Shown here one piece after another: positions 41,124-48,965 of a DNA stretch of 64,000 nt (positions are counted from its first letter, which is position 1; each line of letters starts with the position of its first letter). The stretch lies in the NCBI RefSeq assembly GCF_000938255.1, contig NZ_JYMR01000052.1, positions 1 to 64,000 of the forward strand. Direction: 5' to 3'. This DNA comes from Bradyrhizobium sp. LTSP849. Lineage in GTDB: Bacteria > Pseudomonadota > Alphaproteobacteria > Rhizobiales > Xanthobacteraceae. Made by a program: the position numbers and the translations under genes. The notes below the pieces were generated by a model, which saw only the letters and a list, made by a program, of their open reading frames with translations, was not told the DNA's origin and searched no databases.

Positions 41124-41642
41124 GTGGCAGACGAACAGGGACGGCAGGGACCTCCGGGTCCGCGCGGGCGGCAGGGCGAGCCGGGACGGCCGGGGCCGCA
41201 GGGTCATCCGGGCAAGCGCGGGCCGGACGGGACCCGCGGCAAGCCGGGGCCACAGGGCAAGCCAGGGCCTGCCGGAAAGGCCGGAGCGCAAGGCAAGGCC
41301 GGCTTGCCGGGTAAGCCGGGAGAAGCCGGTCCGCGTGGATCAGCCGGACCGCAGGGCCCCGCCGGGATCCAAGGCCCCGCCGGGACCCAAGGCCCGCGCG
41401 GCGAAGCCGGTCCGCCCGGCCAATTGCCGTCGATCGAGCAGGTGCTGCCGTGGCTCGAACAACTGTTCGACGCCTGGGACGAACGCCGCCGCCAGCGCGA
41501 GCAGGAAGCCTCTGAGCGCGCGGCGCTGGAGGCCGCCGTATATGAGGCCGACGAGGCGATCGTCGATGACGAAGGCGACGAGAGCGAAGGCGACGAGCAT
41601 AGGAAAAAGAAGAAAAAGAAGAAGCACGGCCACAAGGATTAG
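41124..41642 (+). CDS. Collagen-like protein
   Basis: GTG 41124 has GGGAG 7 bases upstream. The 172-residue protein has 31 uninterrupted Gly-X-Y triplets (residues 6-98), rich in Pro at X and in Pro, Lys, Arg, Gln at Y, then a helical, probably coiled-coil part (LPSIEQVLPWLEQLF...RRRQREQEASERAALEAAV), an acidic stretch (DDEGDESEGDE) and a C-terminal seven-lysine run with HGHKD. There is no signal peptide or TM, so how it would leave the cell is unclear. A trimer is expected from the collagen part. Confidence 0.85.
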   Translation: MADEQGRQGPPGPRGRQGEPGRPGPQGHPGKRGPDGTRGKPGPQGKPGPAGKAGAQGKAGLPGKPGEAGPRGSAGPQGPAGIQGPAGTQGPRGEAGPPGQLPSIEQVLPWLEQLFDAWDERRRQREQEASERAALEAAVYEADEAIVDDEGDESEGDEHRKKKKKKKHGHKD

Positions 41643-41645
41643 CGG

Positions 41646-41861
41646 CTACTTCGCCTGATCGTCACGCCGCGACAGCATGCCCATGCGCTCGAACTGCCAG
41701 CGCATGGCGCGATACCAGAGATAGCCGACGGCGCCGCCGCACATGGCCAGGATGACGACGTTCGCACTCGAGAACGATCCGCTCCACCACATCATCCACG
41801 CGGTCCACAACAGCGTGAAGATGATGGCACCTGCTTTCAGCGGAAGAAGGGGGCGGCTCAT
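41646..41861 (-). CDS. Small membrane protein
   Basis: ATG 41861 has GGAG 7 bases upstream. The 71-residue protein has two TM segments (AGAIIFTLLWTAWMMWW and VVILAMCGGAVGYLWYRAM) and a positively charged C-terminus (ERMGMLSRRDDQAK). I recognise no family. It ends 3 bases from the stop of the collagen-like gene, in convergent orientation. Confidence 0.65.
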   Translation of the reverse strand: MSRPLLPLKAGAIIFTLLWTAWMMWWSGSFSSANVVILAMCGGAVGYLWYRAMRWQFERMGMLSRRDDQAK

Positions 41862-41950
41862 GGTCGTGCTCCGGGTTATCAAAACCCCGGTGGACATCAT
41901 CGCGCGCCGAGACTGCTTTTTCCGTGAGCCGGATCACGGATCGGCGTTCT

Positions 41951-42217
41951 TCAGCCGAAGCGCAGCCGCGAACGCTCCTTCGCTTTTTCCGCCTCGACCT
42001 CACGGTCGCGCGCCGGCGCGTGGGTGTGGAGCGACGTCAGCAGCCTTCGCGCAGCCTCCGACACCTCCGCCACCGCGCGATCGAACGCCGCCTCATTGGC
42101 CTGCGACGGCCTGCTGAAGCCGGACAGTTTTCGCACGAACTGGAGCGCGCTGGCATGGATCTCATCCTCTGTCGCCGGCGGCTCGAAGTTGAACAACGTC
42201 CTGATGTTGCGGCACAT
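41951..42217 (-). CDS. DUF2277 family protein
   Basis: This 88-residue protein begins MCRNIRTLFNFEPPAT and continues EIHASALQFVRKLSGFSRPSQANEAAFDRAV, the entire DUF2277 signature. The conserved N-terminal Cys and the H/R residues suggest a nucleic-acid or small-ligand role, but the function is not known. The family is widespread in alphaproteobacteria and actinobacteria. It is alone on its strand. (Signature is given in two parts.). Confidence 0.9.
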   Translation of the reverse strand: MCRNIRTLFNFEPPATEDEIHASALQFVRKLSGFSRPSQANEAAFDRAVAEVSEAARRLLTSLHTHAPARDREVEAEKAKERSRLRFG

Positions 42218-42341
42218 GCAATCTCTCCCGATGTTTCCCTCTAAGACGATCGGCTGAGGCGAAATCCTACATCCTTCCGGAACTTCTGCTAAGGTCCCTC
42301 ATAACGCGGCCGCCGACTACGAGCCGCATGGGGAGAGAAAC

Positions 42342-43403
42342 ATGAGAACGTCTTGCGCGGCACTGACGGCCATCCTGCTGTCGATCGCAATACCAGCTAT
42401 GGCCGCGGATTATCCGGCGCCGAGGCAGGGGGATTGGATCGCCAAGGACTTCAAGTTCCACACCGGCGAGACGATGCCGGAGCTGCGGATGCACTACACC
42501 ACCGTCGGTGAGCCGAGCGGCCAACCCGTGCTGGTGCTGCATGGATCGGGTGGCTCGGCCGCGAGCATGCTCAATGCAAGCTTCGCAGGCGAGCTGTTCG
42601 GCGCCGGACAACCGCTCGATGCGTCCAAATACTACATCATCATTCCCGACAGCATCGGCCACGGCAAATCGTCAAAACCCTCCGACGGAATGAAGACGGG
42701 CTTTCCGAAATACGACTATGACGACATGGTCGAGGCGCAATACCGCCTGGTGACCGAAGGCCTCGGCGTCAAGCATCTGCGGCTCGTCATCGGCAATTCG
42801 ATGGGCGGCATGCACACCTGGCTGTGGGGCGAAAAATATCCGAAGGCGATGGATGCGCTGATCCCGATGGCCTCGCAACCGACTGAGATGGCCTCACGCA
42901 ACTGGATGCTGCGGCGGATCATGCTCGACACCATCCGCAACGATCCCGATTACAATGGCGGCAACTACGCCAGTCAGCCGCGCATGATGAAATACGCGAT
43001 CACCGCTTACGGCATCGCAAGCATCGGCGGAACGCTGGCCTATCAGTCACAAGCGCCGACGGCAGCGAAGGCCGACAAGATCGTCGACGAGCGGCTTGCC
43101 GCACCGATCACGGCAGATGCCAACGACTTCATCTATCAGTGGGAGTCCTCGCACGATTACAATGCCGCTGGGAAGCTGGAGCAGATCGAGGCATCGCTGC
43201 TGCTGATCAATTCCGCCGACGACGAGCGCAATCCGCCAGACACCGGCGTCACGGACGCTGCGATGAAGCGGGTCAAGAGCGGACACCTTTACCTGATCCC
43301 CGCCAGCACCGAGACGCGCGGCCACGGCACCACCGGCAACGCGGCATTCTACAGCGAGCAGATCCGGGAATTGCTGCAAACTGCGCCGCAGCGCACGATG
43401 TAA
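42342..43403 (+). CDS. Exported alpha/beta hydrolase, homoserine acetyltransferase-like
   Basis: The 353-residue protein has a signal peptide (SCAALTAILLSIAIPAMAA), the oxyanion segment VLVLHGSGGS, nucleophile elbow GNSMGGMHTW with Ser153, and acid and His in NSADDERNPP and ETRGHGTTG. The lid region LRMHYTTVGEP is like MetX-type folds, but an exported location argues against homoserine acetylation. A periplasmic esterase or acyltransferase is more likely. GGGGAGAG precedes the start. Confidence 0.82.
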   Translation: MRTSCAALTAILLSIAIPAMAADYPAPRQGDWIAKDFKFHTGETMPELRMHYTTVGEPSGQPVLVLHGSGGSAASMLNASFAGELFGAGQPLDASKYYIIIPDSIGHGKSSKPSDGMKTGFPKYDYDDMVEAQYRLVTEGLGVKHLRLVIGNSMGGMHTWLWGEKYPKAMDALIPMASQPTEMASRNWMLRRIMLDTIRNDPDYNGGNYASQPRMMKYAITAYGIASIGGTLAYQSQAPTAAKADKIVDERLAAPITADANDFIYQWESSHDYNAAGKLEQIEASLLLINSADDERNPPDTGVTDAAMKRVKSGHLYLIPASTETRGHGTTGNAAFYSEQIRELLQTAPQRTM

Positions 43404-43574
43404 AGCCGGCGGGCCGCGCCCTCATATCGCAACGCATCATGTGCGGCGCGTCGTCGCCGCATATAATTTGAGCATGCAATGCGCTGACAGCTCGGGCTTA
43501 ATCGCATCAACGATACGAATCGGCGCGCGGGGCAATCGCGCGCGAATGGCACGATGCGCGATGAGGAGGATCGC

Positions 43575-43925
43575 ATGCACAGGTTCGCACTGTGCGTTTT
43601 GCTGGCGACGACGGCGCTTGCGAGCGCCGCGCTCGCGTTCGACAACGGGCAATATGACAACGTCGCGCCCGACATCCGCGCCTGGTTCAAGAGCGTGATG
43701 GCGCCGAACGGCGTGCCCTGCTGCGACATCTCCGACGGCCATCGCACCGAATACGACGTGCGCGGCGGCAGCTATTGGGTGCCGATCGAAGGAGAGTGGA
43801 TGGCAGTGCCTGAGCGCGCCATCATCCGCGATCGCGGCAATCCGGTCGGCCACGCCGTGGTGTGGTACGTCCACCACCGCGGCGCCATCATCATCAGTTG
43901 CTTCGTGCCGGCGGACGCGGTCTAA
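43575..43925 (+). CDS. Exported protein of unknown function
   Basis: GGAGG lies 5 bases before ATG 43575. The 116-residue protein has a signal peptide (FALCVLLATTALASAALA), then FDNGQYDNVAPDIRAWFKSVM, a vicinal Cys pair in GVPCCDISDG, YWVPIEGEWMAVPERAII and a last Cys in IISCFVPADAV. The vicinal CC might bind metal or form a disulfide with the C-terminal Cys. I recognise no named family; similar proteins are common in Bradyrhizobium. It has no operon partner. Confidence 0.7.
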   Translation: MHRFALCVLLATTALASAALAFDNGQYDNVAPDIRAWFKSVMAPNGVPCCDISDGHRTEYDVRGGSYWVPIEGEWMAVPERAIIRDRGNPVGHAVVWYVHHRGAIIISCFVPADAV

Positions 43926-43930
43926 GCCAC

Positions 43931-44173
43931 TCATGCCTTGAGGTCTCGCTTGGGCGAGGCCTCGACATATTCGATCTCATCGCCGAAATCGTCGAGCGCG
44001 GCGCGAACGGATTTGGCGTCGGCCTCGACGACGGTGAAGATCGCGGCGAGGGTTTGCCGCTTCTCTCCCGGAAACAGGCTCTCGGCGGCATAGCCGGCAT
44101 CGCCGAGCGTCTTGATGATCATGCGCCGCCGACGCTGATCGACACGATCGTGAAATTTGAACTGCACCGACAT
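43931..44173 (-). CDS. Small basic hypothetical protein
   Basis: The 80-residue protein (MSVQFKFHDRVDQRRRRMIIKTLGDAGYA...LFPGEKRQTLAAIFTVVEADAKSVRAALDDFG) reads as a beta-alpha-beta ferredoxin-like mini-domain similar to ACT or heavy-metal-like folds but without a metal motif. It lies 45 bases downstream of the subtilase gene on the same strand. That position recalls the propeptide/inhibitor I9 fold, also beta-alpha-beta, so a protease inhibitor role is conceivable; that is inference. (Sequence listed in parts.). Confidence 0.6.
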   Translation of the reverse strand: MSVQFKFHDRVDQRRRRMIIKTLGDAGYAAESLFPGEKRQTLAAIFTVVEADAKSVRAALDDFGDEIEYVEASPKRDLKA

Positions 44174-44218
44174 GCTGAGAAGCTAGCCGTTCGCGGCGCC
44201 CGATCAAGGTCGCAGAAC

Positions 44219-45661
44219 CTATTTTCGTCCCTTTCTCGCCGGTTTCGCCTTGGTTGTTTTCTTGGCAGCTTTCTTGGCAGTTTTTCTGCCCGATTTCTTT
44301 GCCGCAGTCGCTCGGCCCAGCGCAGCGGCGACATCCAGGAGGCCGGCACCGTATTCCGGCGTAAAATCCCTTCCCCGCATCGCCGGCAATTTGATCGCGG
44401 TCGCGATCAGGCGCCTGGCAACCGCAAGGCCGGCGGCCCTGGATTTCGGCTTGTTGATGTAGACGAGTGCAGCGGCACCCGTCACATGCGGCGTTGCCAT
44501 CGACGTCCCGGGCCAGGAATCGTAGCTCACATGATCGGCGAAGCTTGCCTTCACCCGGGGCACCGTCGACAGGATGTTGACACCCGGCGCGACCAGCTTG
44601 ATGTGCTTCCCCGTATTGGAGAACGAGGCACGCCGATGAGACTCGTCGACGGCGCCAACTCCGATCGTGTCCGCGTAGCCCGCCGGATACTCCTTCGGAT
44701 TGCCGTCCTCGAACTCGTTACCCATCGCGGTTGAGATGACGACGCCGGCATCGATCAGTTCGGCGAAGATCGTCGCTTCCGCCTTCGAATGGTCCTCACC
44801 GCCAATGCTGAGGTTGATGACCTTGATGTTGGAATCGAGCGCGGCCGCGAGCGCCTTGCTGTAGAACTCGAAATTGAAGTTCTCATCGTCGCCTGCGCGC
44901 TTGGGATCGTCGAAGACCTTCCAGCAGTGCAGCCGGCAATTGGCCAGACCTGCGATGCCGACCGAATTATTGACCAGGGCCGCGATCGTACCGCTGACAT
45001 GTGTGCCATGGCCGAGAAAATCGCGCGTTCCGTTGCCGTCGTGACGATATTCATCGATCGCTCCTGCGAGATCGGGATGTCGGGCATCAACACCGCTGTC
45101 GAGCACAGCGACATGAACGCGCCCCGCACCCGGTCGCGGTCGATCGAACCATCTGATGGCGCGAAGGCCCCACTGCCGAATCTTCATGGGATCGGCCGCA
45201 GCACTGAGCCATCGGTTGGGAACGGGCTCGACCAGATCCATCGCCTTGGAAGCACTCAGGCGCTTCAGGGCTCCTGCATCTATCTTCCTGTCCTTCACCT
45301 GCACGATCTGAAATCCGGCCAGCGCCTCCCGCGGTGCCGCCGTTGCGGAGCGCGCTATCGAGCGATGCACCGCGGCCAAAGCCATCGCCTGCAGCTGCGG
45401 CTGCACGGGTTCATTACCGCCATCGACCACGAACAGCGGCTTCATCGACTGAAGCCCGAAATTGTCGCGCAGGAAATCGATCGGACCTCGAACCTCATCG
45501 GGCATCGCTGCTATGAGCGCGCGTGACGTTGTCGCCTGAAGCGAGGTCGCCGCGATCTGCCGGACAACGGCCGGCTTCAACCGAACAATGAACTGTCCTG
45601 GGACATGCTTGCGACGGCTCGGCCGATCGCCAGCGACCCGCATTGCCTGCGTTGGGGCCAT
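44219..45661 (-). CDS. S8 family serine protease with Lys/Ala-rich C-terminal tail
   Basis: ATG 45661 gives 480 residues. Residues about 18-125 look like an I9-type propeptide, and the subtilase domain has Asp188 (VAVLDSGVD), His218 (GHGTHVSG), Asn315 (AMGNE) and Ser387 (GTSMATPHV). Residues 453-480 are a Lys/Ala-rich tail (AAKKSGRKTAKKAAKKTT, then KAKPARKGRK) like histone H1 or AlgP tails. No secretion signal is seen, so it may act in the cytoplasm or leave by an unknown route. The downstream 80-residue gene may be linked. Upstream DNA is AT-rich. Confidence 0.9.
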   Translation of the reverse strand: MAPTQAMRVAGDRPSRRKHVPGQFIVRLKPAVVRQIAATSLQATTSRALIAAMPDEVRGPIDFLRDNFGLQSMKPLFVVDGGNEPVQPQLQAMALAAVHRSIARSATAAPREALAGFQIVQVKDRKIDAGALKRLSASKAMDLVEPVPNRWLSAAADPMKIRQWGLRAIRWFDRPRPGAGRVHVAVLDSGVDARHPDLAGAIDEYRHDGNGTRDFLGHGTHVSGTIAALVNNSVGIAGLANCRLHCWKVFDDPKRAGDDENFNFEFYSKALAAALDSNIKVINLSIGGEDHSKAEATIFAELIDAGVVISTAMGNEFEDGNPKEYPAGYADTIGVGAVDESHRRASFSNTGKHIKLVAPGVNILSTVPRVKASFADHVSYDSWPGTSMATPHVTGAAALVYINKPKSRAAGLAVARRLIATAIKLPAMRGRDFTPEYGAGLLDVAAALGRATAAKKSGRKTAKKAAKKTTKAKPARKGRK

Positions 45662-45851
45662 GACAAAATTCCTTCCTTGAAAAACGATAAAGTACACCAC
45701 CCGTTATAAGCGAGGTTATTTATCTGCGCTACCTGCGCCACCCGGTCGCGCCTGCTCCCGACCTCTGCGCGGGTGCCGTGGCTACTCCATGCCGCACGTG
45801 CTATTTGGGCTCATGCGATCCGATCTCGGCAACAGCCGTACACGCGCCGTC

Positions 45852-46253
45852 ATGCGATATGTGCTGGCGGCGTTCTTCATGGCCGCGGGCGTCGCGCACC
45901 TCTGGGTTCCGGACAAGCTGCTCGCGATCACGCCGTCCTGGGTTCCGTTTGCGGCGCAAATCATTCTCATCACCGGCGTCTGCGAAATCGCGGGCGCAAT
46001 CGCGTTGGTGACAAAACCACTGCGCTGGTGGGCCGGCATTGCACTCGCGCTTTATGCGCTCTGCGTGTGGCCGGCGAACATCAAGCACGCCATCGACGGC
46101 GTCGACCTTTCGCCCATTCCCAACAGCTGGCTCTATCACGGGCCGCGGCTGGCACTTCAGCCGGTCATCATCTGGTGGGCGCTGTACTGCGCCGGCGTGA
46201 TCGATTGGCCGTGGCGGCGTGACAAAGGGGATAGCGGTCAGGCCGGAGAATGA
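45852..46253 (+). CDS. DoxX-like integral membrane protein
   Basis: The start is uncertain: ATG 45852 gives 133 residues, close to family size, and ATG 45789 or 45813 would add an N-terminal tail; none has a clear ribosome site. Four TM segments (VLAAFFMAAGVAHLW, FAAQIILITGVCEIAGAIAL, WAGIALALYALCVWPANIKH, ALQPVIIWWALYCAGVIDW) match DoxX-like proteins, some of which act with respiratory or detoxifying oxidoreductases. The next gene begins 31 bases later. Confidence 0.8.
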   Translation: MRYVLAAFFMAAGVAHLWVPDKLLAITPSWVPFAAQIILITGVCEIAGAIALVTKPLRWWAGIALALYALCVWPANIKHAIDGVDLSPIPNSWLYHGPRLALQPVIIWWALYCAGVIDWPWRRDKGDSGQAGE

Positions 46254-46284
46254 TATCCTTAAGCATTCAACCAGGGAGACCTTC

Positions 46285-46887
46285 GTGACCGAGCTTTGCG
46301 CCGAAGACCTCGCCACCATCTATCCGAAGCCGACCCTGCGCGTGATCGCGAAGGCGCGTCCCGCGATCGACGTGCACGCGGAGAAATTCATCGAGATGTC
46401 GCCGTTCTGCGTGCTCGCGACATCGGGCGCCGACGGCAGCGTCGACGCCTCGCCGCGCGGCGGCAGCATTGGCTTCGTCCATGTCGCAGGTCCCAACCAG
46501 TTGCTGATGCCCGACCGTTCCGGCAACAATCGGATCGACAGTTTTCGGAACGTCGTCGAAGGCTCGGGCTTCGTGCATCTGTTGTTCTTCGTGCCCGGGA
46601 TCGACGAGACGCTGCGCGTCGGCGGGCGCGGTACGCTGTCGGCCGATCCGGAGCTGCTCGCCTCGATGGTGGAATTCGGCAAGCCGCCGCGCGCGGTGCT
46701 GAGCGTCGCCGTCAACGAAGTCTATTTCCACTGCGGCAAGGCGTTGATGCGCTCAAAGCTGTGGGCGCCTGAGAAAGTGCAGCGCTCGGTGATGCCGAGC
46801 ATCAGCACCGTCATCCACGACCAGACCAGCCTGGGCGAGCCGGAGAGCCAGGATGTCGTGGAAGCGCGGTACAAGACGCAGCTGTAA
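46285..46887 (+). CDS. Pyridoxamine 5'-phosphate oxidase-family flavoprotein
   Basis: GTG 46285 has GGGAG 7 bases before it. The 200-residue protein has the split-barrel FMN fold: FCVLATSGADGSVDASPRGGS, LMPDRSGNNRIDSFRNVV and VGGRGTLSADPELL, then VNEVYFHCGKALMRSKLWAP near the C-terminus. This subgroup (MSMEG_1061-type) uses FMN or F420 on unknown substrates. It follows the DoxX-like gene and may be co-transcribed. Confidence 0.85.
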   Translation: MTELCAEDLATIYPKPTLRVIAKARPAIDVHAEKFIEMSPFCVLATSGADGSVDASPRGGSIGFVHVAGPNQLLMPDRSGNNRIDSFRNVVEGSGFVHLLFFVPGIDETLRVGGRGTLSADPELLASMVEFGKPPRAVLSVAVNEVYFHCGKALMRSKLWAPEKVQRSVMPSISTVIHDQTSLGEPESQDVVEARYKTQL

Positions 46888-46893
46888 TTACTG

Positions 46894-47017
46894 TGTCGTC
46901 CCGGCGAAGGCCGGGACCCATAACCACAAAAGGCGGTTTGTTGAAGACCGGCAACTACCAACTCGCGCCACAACTCCGGCCTGGGAGTATGGGTCCCGGC
47001 CTTCGCCGGGACGACAG
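46894..47017. repeat. Intergenic palindromic repeat, family C (copy 2)
   Basis: GTCGTCCCGGCGAAGGCCGG and ATGGGTCCCGGCCTTCGCCG with GGACGAC form a long hairpin between converging genes. It is related to 30928-31054. Confidence 0.85.
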
Positions 47018-47047
47018 TGGAGTTTGGGGCGGCGCTAGCGCGCCAAA

Positions 47048-47536
47048 CTAATGCCCCTCGCCCTCGAGCCCACCAACGTGCTTCTGGGTGTAGAGCTCGA
47101 GGCCGATGCGGCCGATCAGATCGAGCTGGGTTTCGAGGAAGTCGATGTGGTGCTCCTCGTCGCTCATCAGCTTCTCGAACAGGTCGCGCGTGACGTAGTC
47201 CTTGACGCCATGGCAGTAGGTCGCCGCTTCCTGGTAGAGCGCCCGCGCGCTCATCTCGGCGGCGAGATCGCACTCGATGATCTCCTTGACGTTCTGGCCG
47301 ATGCGCAGGGGATCGAGCACCTGCATGTTCGGAAAGCCGTCGAAGAACAGGATGCGCGCGGTGAGCTTGTCGGCGTGCTCCATCTCCTCGATGGATTCCT
47401 TGCGCCAGACCTTGGCCATGTCCAGCAGGCCCCAATTGTCGAGGAAGCGATAGTGCAGCCAGTACTGGTTGATCGCAGTCAGCTCGTGACGCAGTGACTT
47501 GTTGAGATAATCGATGACTTTTGCGTCGCCCTGCAT
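47048..47536 (-). CDS. bfr: Bacterioferritin
   Basis: Stores iron as a mineral in a haem-containing 24-mer. The 162-residue protein has ferroxidase ligands Glu18 (HELTAINQYW), Glu51 and His54 (SIEEMEHAD), Glu94, and Glu127/His130 (DEEHHID), and the haem-axial Met52, all at their normal places. The Irr box at 47580-47596, 44 bases upstream, indicates repression by Irr in low iron. The ferredoxin gene that releases iron from it is directly upstream. Confidence 0.95.
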   Translation of the reverse strand: MQGDAKVIDYLNKSLRHELTAINQYWLHYRFLDNWGLLDMAKVWRKESIEEMEHADKLTARILFFDGFPNMQVLDPLRIGQNVKEIIECDLAAEMSARALYQEAATYCHGVKDYVTRDLFEKLMSDEEHHIDFLETQLDLIGRIGLELYTQKHVGGLEGEGH

Positions 47537-47579
47537 GATTCACTCCAGCATTTGCAGTCCCATCCGGCCGGAAACCGAA

Positions 47580-47596
47580 TTTAGAACGCTTCTAAA
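47580..47596. promoter_or_regulatory. Irr box / iron control element upstream of bfr
   Basis: TTTAGAACGCTTCTAAA is a perfect 17-bp TTTAGAA-N3-TTCTAAA palindrome, the Irr-binding consensus in Rhizobiales. It is 44 bases before the bfr ATG, a place where binding would block the promoter. Confidence 0.85.
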
Positions 47597-47667
47597 ACAG
47601 TTTGGGAACGAGGGCAACCGGCTACGGGGACGCAGCCGGGGATAAGCTCATCCGATGATGTTGGTTT

Positions 47668-47940
47668 TCAGCAGGCCGCGAGGGCGAACTGGGCAGGCTC
47701 GGCCGTCTCGTCGTTGGCGGCCACGGTGTGACTGTGCGGGCAGCCGGAGCAGCAGGACTTGGCACAGGGGCCGAGCGCTTCTTCGATGATGGTCTTGATC
47801 GTGCGGGCGCAGCGACCGCATTCGGCGCTACAGCCGAGGCATCCATAGATCTGCTTGGCATGACGCACGGCATCGTCGGAATCGGCGACGGCGGCGCGGA
47901 CGTCGTCATCGCTCAGCACGTTACAGGAACAGACGATCAT
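47668..47940 (-). CDS. bfd: Bacterioferritin-associated ferredoxin
   Basis: Donates electrons to bacterioferritin to release stored iron. ATG 47940 (MIVCSCNVLSDDDVRAAV) gives 90 residues. The 2Fe-2S ligands are C4, C6 and the CxxC of YGCLGCSAECGRC, as in Bfd. The C-terminal 30 residues add a CAKSCCSGCPHSH stretch not seen in E. coli Bfd (64 residues), possibly a second metal site. It shares strand and iron-box setting with bfr. Confidence 0.9.
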   Translation of the reverse strand: MIVCSCNVLSDDDVRAAVADSDDAVRHAKQIYGCLGCSAECGRCARTIKTIIEEALGPCAKSCCSGCPHSHTVAANDETAEPAQFALAAC

Positions 47941-48015
47941 GGAAGCGGCGGGCCCTTGGTGATGCGCCAATATCGATATTTAAGGGGCCGGCCGGATGCA
48001 AAAGGAAAAACCGGT

Positions 48016-48065
48016 ATTTGAAGCTATTCCAAACTGGCCCGGAACCAGCCTAGAACGGCTCTAAA
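48016..48065. promoter_or_regulatory. Degenerate Irr-like boxes upstream of bfd
   Basis: TTTGAAGCTATTCCAAA (48017-48033) and CCTAGAACGGCTCTAAA (48049-48065) each keep much of TTTAGAA-N3-TTCTAAA, the second with 11 of 14 defined bases. They lie 80-125 bases before bfd. Regulation of bfd by Irr is likely but weaker in evidence than for bfr. Confidence 0.45.
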
Positions 48066-48106
48066 ATGCTGCGTTGCTCTGGATCAAGATGAGGCCGGAT
48101 CAGGAT

Positions 48107-48406
48107 CTAGTCGCCGCCACCGCCTCCCCCACCATCGCCGCCGCCTCCGCAATCCCCGCCCCCACTGCTATCGCTCGTGGCGCAGCTGCCGCTGTCGGTC
48201 GAGCTGCCCGAACTGTCGCTGGAAAACCAGCTTCCCAGCGAGAAGCCGTCATTCGTCGTGTCCGAATAGCTGTCGCCACCACCGCCATCGCCCCCCGCCC
48301 TGGCGCGCGAACGCGGGCCGCGGTTCTGCAAATGGGTCATCAGGGCATAGCCAATCATGCCGACGGCCCCGACGGCGATCAGGGCGTTGGTCAGGATGCC
48401 GTTCAT
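48107..48406 (-). CDS. Small membrane-anchored Gly/Ser-rich protein with C-terminal Gly/Asp run
   Basis: ATG 48406 has GGGGAG 6-7 bases upstream. The 99-residue protein has one TM (NALIAVGAVGMIGYALMTHL), then a basic patch (RGPRSRARA), a Ser-rich tract (SWFSSDSSGSSTDSGS) with CATSDSSGGGDC, and an end of GGGGDGGGGGGGD. The two Cys in the tract could form a disulfide. It belongs to the uncharacterised short Gly-rich proteins. It diverges from the exported protein at 48544. Confidence 0.65.
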   Translation of the reverse strand: MNGILTNALIAVGAVGMIGYALMTHLQNRGPRSRARAGGDGGGGDSYSDTTNDGFSLGSWFSSDSSGSSTDSGSCATSDSSGGGDCGGGGDGGGGGGGD

Positions 48407-48543
48407 GATCGTCTCCCCTAGCGAAAAGCTACGATGTCTACCAATTGGTCGCGGCCGGCAAAGACGCCGTTCATTGATCATTCAAACGAAGTATGGAACT
48501 TTGGCCGCAAGAGTTCCGTATTCGTGTGTGAAAGGTCGAGCCC

Positions 48544-48882
48544 ATGAAGAAAACGCTCCTGGCAGTCGCTGCCGCCGCCACCCTGGTCCTGACCGCCGGA
48601 ACGCCGGCCCATGCGCAACGCGGTGTCGCCGCTGGCGTTGCCGCCGGCATCATCGGTGGTGCCATCGTCGGCGGCGCGCTGGCCTCCCCGTATTATTACG
48701 GACCCGGTCCCGGCTACGCATATGGTCCGGGTTACGGCCCCGGCTACTATCCGCCCCGCTACTACGCGCCGGGTCCCGGCTACGTCGCCGACGACTATTA
48801 CGGCGATGGCTGTGTCTGGCAGAAGCAACGCTTCTGGGACGGCTATGCCTGGCGGGTCCGCCGCGTCAGAGTCTGTGGCTGA
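48544..48882 (+). CDS. Exported Gly/Tyr-rich protein, paralogue of 49150
   Basis: The 112-residue protein has a signal peptide (TLLAVAAAATLVLTAGTPAHA), a hydrophobic Gly-zipper (GVAAGVAAGIIGGAIVGGAL), a Tyr/Pro/Gly-rich low-complexity part (GPGYAYGPGYGPGYYPPRYY) and a C-terminal module CVWQKQRFWDGYAWRVRRVRVC with two Cys. The next secreted gene shares the zipper and the C-terminal module, so they are tandem paralogues. GGAAC-N17-CGTA upstream (48494-48519) resembles an EcfG promoter with one mismatch. Function unknown. (Longer module quoted as WQKQRFWDGY plus flanks.). Confidence 0.75.
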   Translation: MKKTLLAVAAAATLVLTAGTPAHAQRGVAAGVAAGIIGGAIVGGALASPYYYGPGPGYAYGPGYGPGYYPPRYYAPGPGYVADDYYGDGCVWQKQRFWDGYAWRVRRVRVCG

Positions 48883-48895
48883 GGCGCGCTAAGCC

Positions 48896-48965
48896 GGTTC
48901 GCTTGGACTGATTCACTTAGACCGATTCATTTGGATCGGTTCAGCTGAGCCGGTTCACTACGGAT
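48896..48965. repeat. Degenerate 14-bp tandem repeat, five units
   Basis: Units: GGTTCGCTTGGACT, GATTCACTTAGACC, GATTCATTTGGATC, GGTTCAGCTGAGCC, GGTTCACTACGGAT. Consensus GRTTCRYTTRGAYC. It sits just after the first of the paralogous secreted genes. Confidence 0.75.

Noticed and set aside
41600..41640. Frameshift causing the poly-lysine tail of the collagen-like protein
   Set aside because: AAG/AAA codons run in frame to a normal stop after HGHKD and the acidic stretch before them is in the same frame, so the tail looks genuine.
48896..48965. CRISPR array
   Set aside because: The 14-base units are contiguous and degenerate with no spacers.
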